Part shown: positions 5,090 to 5,110 of the stretch, piece after piece
Position numbering within the stretch: the stretch's first letter is position 1
How the letters are laid out: every line of letters starts with the position of its first letter
Origin: CBIFWW01 sp966186435
Lineage (GTDB): Bacteria; Pseudomonadota; Gammaproteobacteria; Enterobacterales; Enterobacteriaceae
Assembly (NCBI GenBank): GCA_966186435.1
Contig: CBIFWW010000187.1
Span: 1 to 5,110, forward strand
Direction: 5' to 3'
Length of the DNA: 5,110 nucleotides
The notes under the pieces: generated by a model
What the model was told of the DNA's origin: nothing
The model's input: the letters and a program-made list of their open reading frames with translations, nothing else
Databases searched by the model: none
Translations under genes and position numbers: made by a program

Positions 5090-5110
5090 TGTGTAACGGA
5101 CGCCTGCATT
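5090..5110 (+). pseudogene. aroG: aroG 3' remainder beyond the in-frame stop, cut by window end
   Basis: These 21 bases continue the aroG frame as C-V-T-D-A-C-I, with no frameshift after the TAG. They include the codon for metal ligand D326. About 22 further residues (IGWEDTDALL...-like in E. coli) would lie outside the window. Conserved coding right after the stop argues that the nonsense codon is young, is bypassed, or is a base-call error. Confidence 0.7.

Overview
The window looks like chromosomal DNA from a member of the Enterobacterales. The gene order tRNA-Lys, nadA, pnuC, zitB (reverse), ybgS (reverse), aroG (forward) is the one known from Escherichia coli downstream of its lysine/valine tRNA cluster, and all five proteins align with their E. 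coli counterparts essentially from end to end (remembered, not searched). The proteins differ enough from E. coli to suggest another genus. I cannot name the species.

Bases 1-51 are the 3' two thirds of a tRNA-Lys gene (anticodon TTT, encoded CCA), followed at 58-82 by an intrinsic terminator. Bases 83-412 hold an unusual non-coding repeat array. A ~75-bp module made of the tRNA 3' end plus the terminator occurs twice (33-107 and 337-410). Between the copies lie two ~75-bp repeats (107-181, 198-273), each a chain of four short hairpins. Nearly every difference between these two repeats falls in a loop, is compensated on the other side of a stem, or leaves a G-U pair. This suggests a structured RNA co-transcribed with the tRNA, or the debris of a lost tRNA copy. 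It resembles the rtT repeats of the E. coli tyrT operon in organisation, though not in any sequence I can identify.

Bases 523-540 carry a near-consensus NadR operator ahead of nadA (quinolinate synthase), which is followed 19 bases later by pnuC (nicotinamide riboside transporter). Together they form an NAD supply operon: de novo synthesis plus salvage uptake. pnuC converges, with only 5 bases between, on zitB, a zinc-exporting cation diffusion facilitator. Upstream of zitB on the same strand lies ybgS, a small exported protein of unknown function with its own terminator (3397-3421).

The 315-base divergent region between ybgS and aroG holds a perfect TyrR box (4039-4056) overlapping the -35 element of the aroG promoter. 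aroG encodes the phenylalanine-sensitive DAHP synthase, first enzyme of the shikimate pathway. Its reading frame is broken by an in-frame TAG at codon 322 (5087-5089), after which the expected sequence resumes in the same frame up to the window end. The shortened protein would lack the last ~29 residues, including the metal ligand Asp326, so this copy is probably inactive unless the stop is read through or is a sequence error.

The best candidates for something new are the hairpin/tRNA-remnant array and the aroG nonsense codon. The remaining genes are ordinary housekeeping genes.
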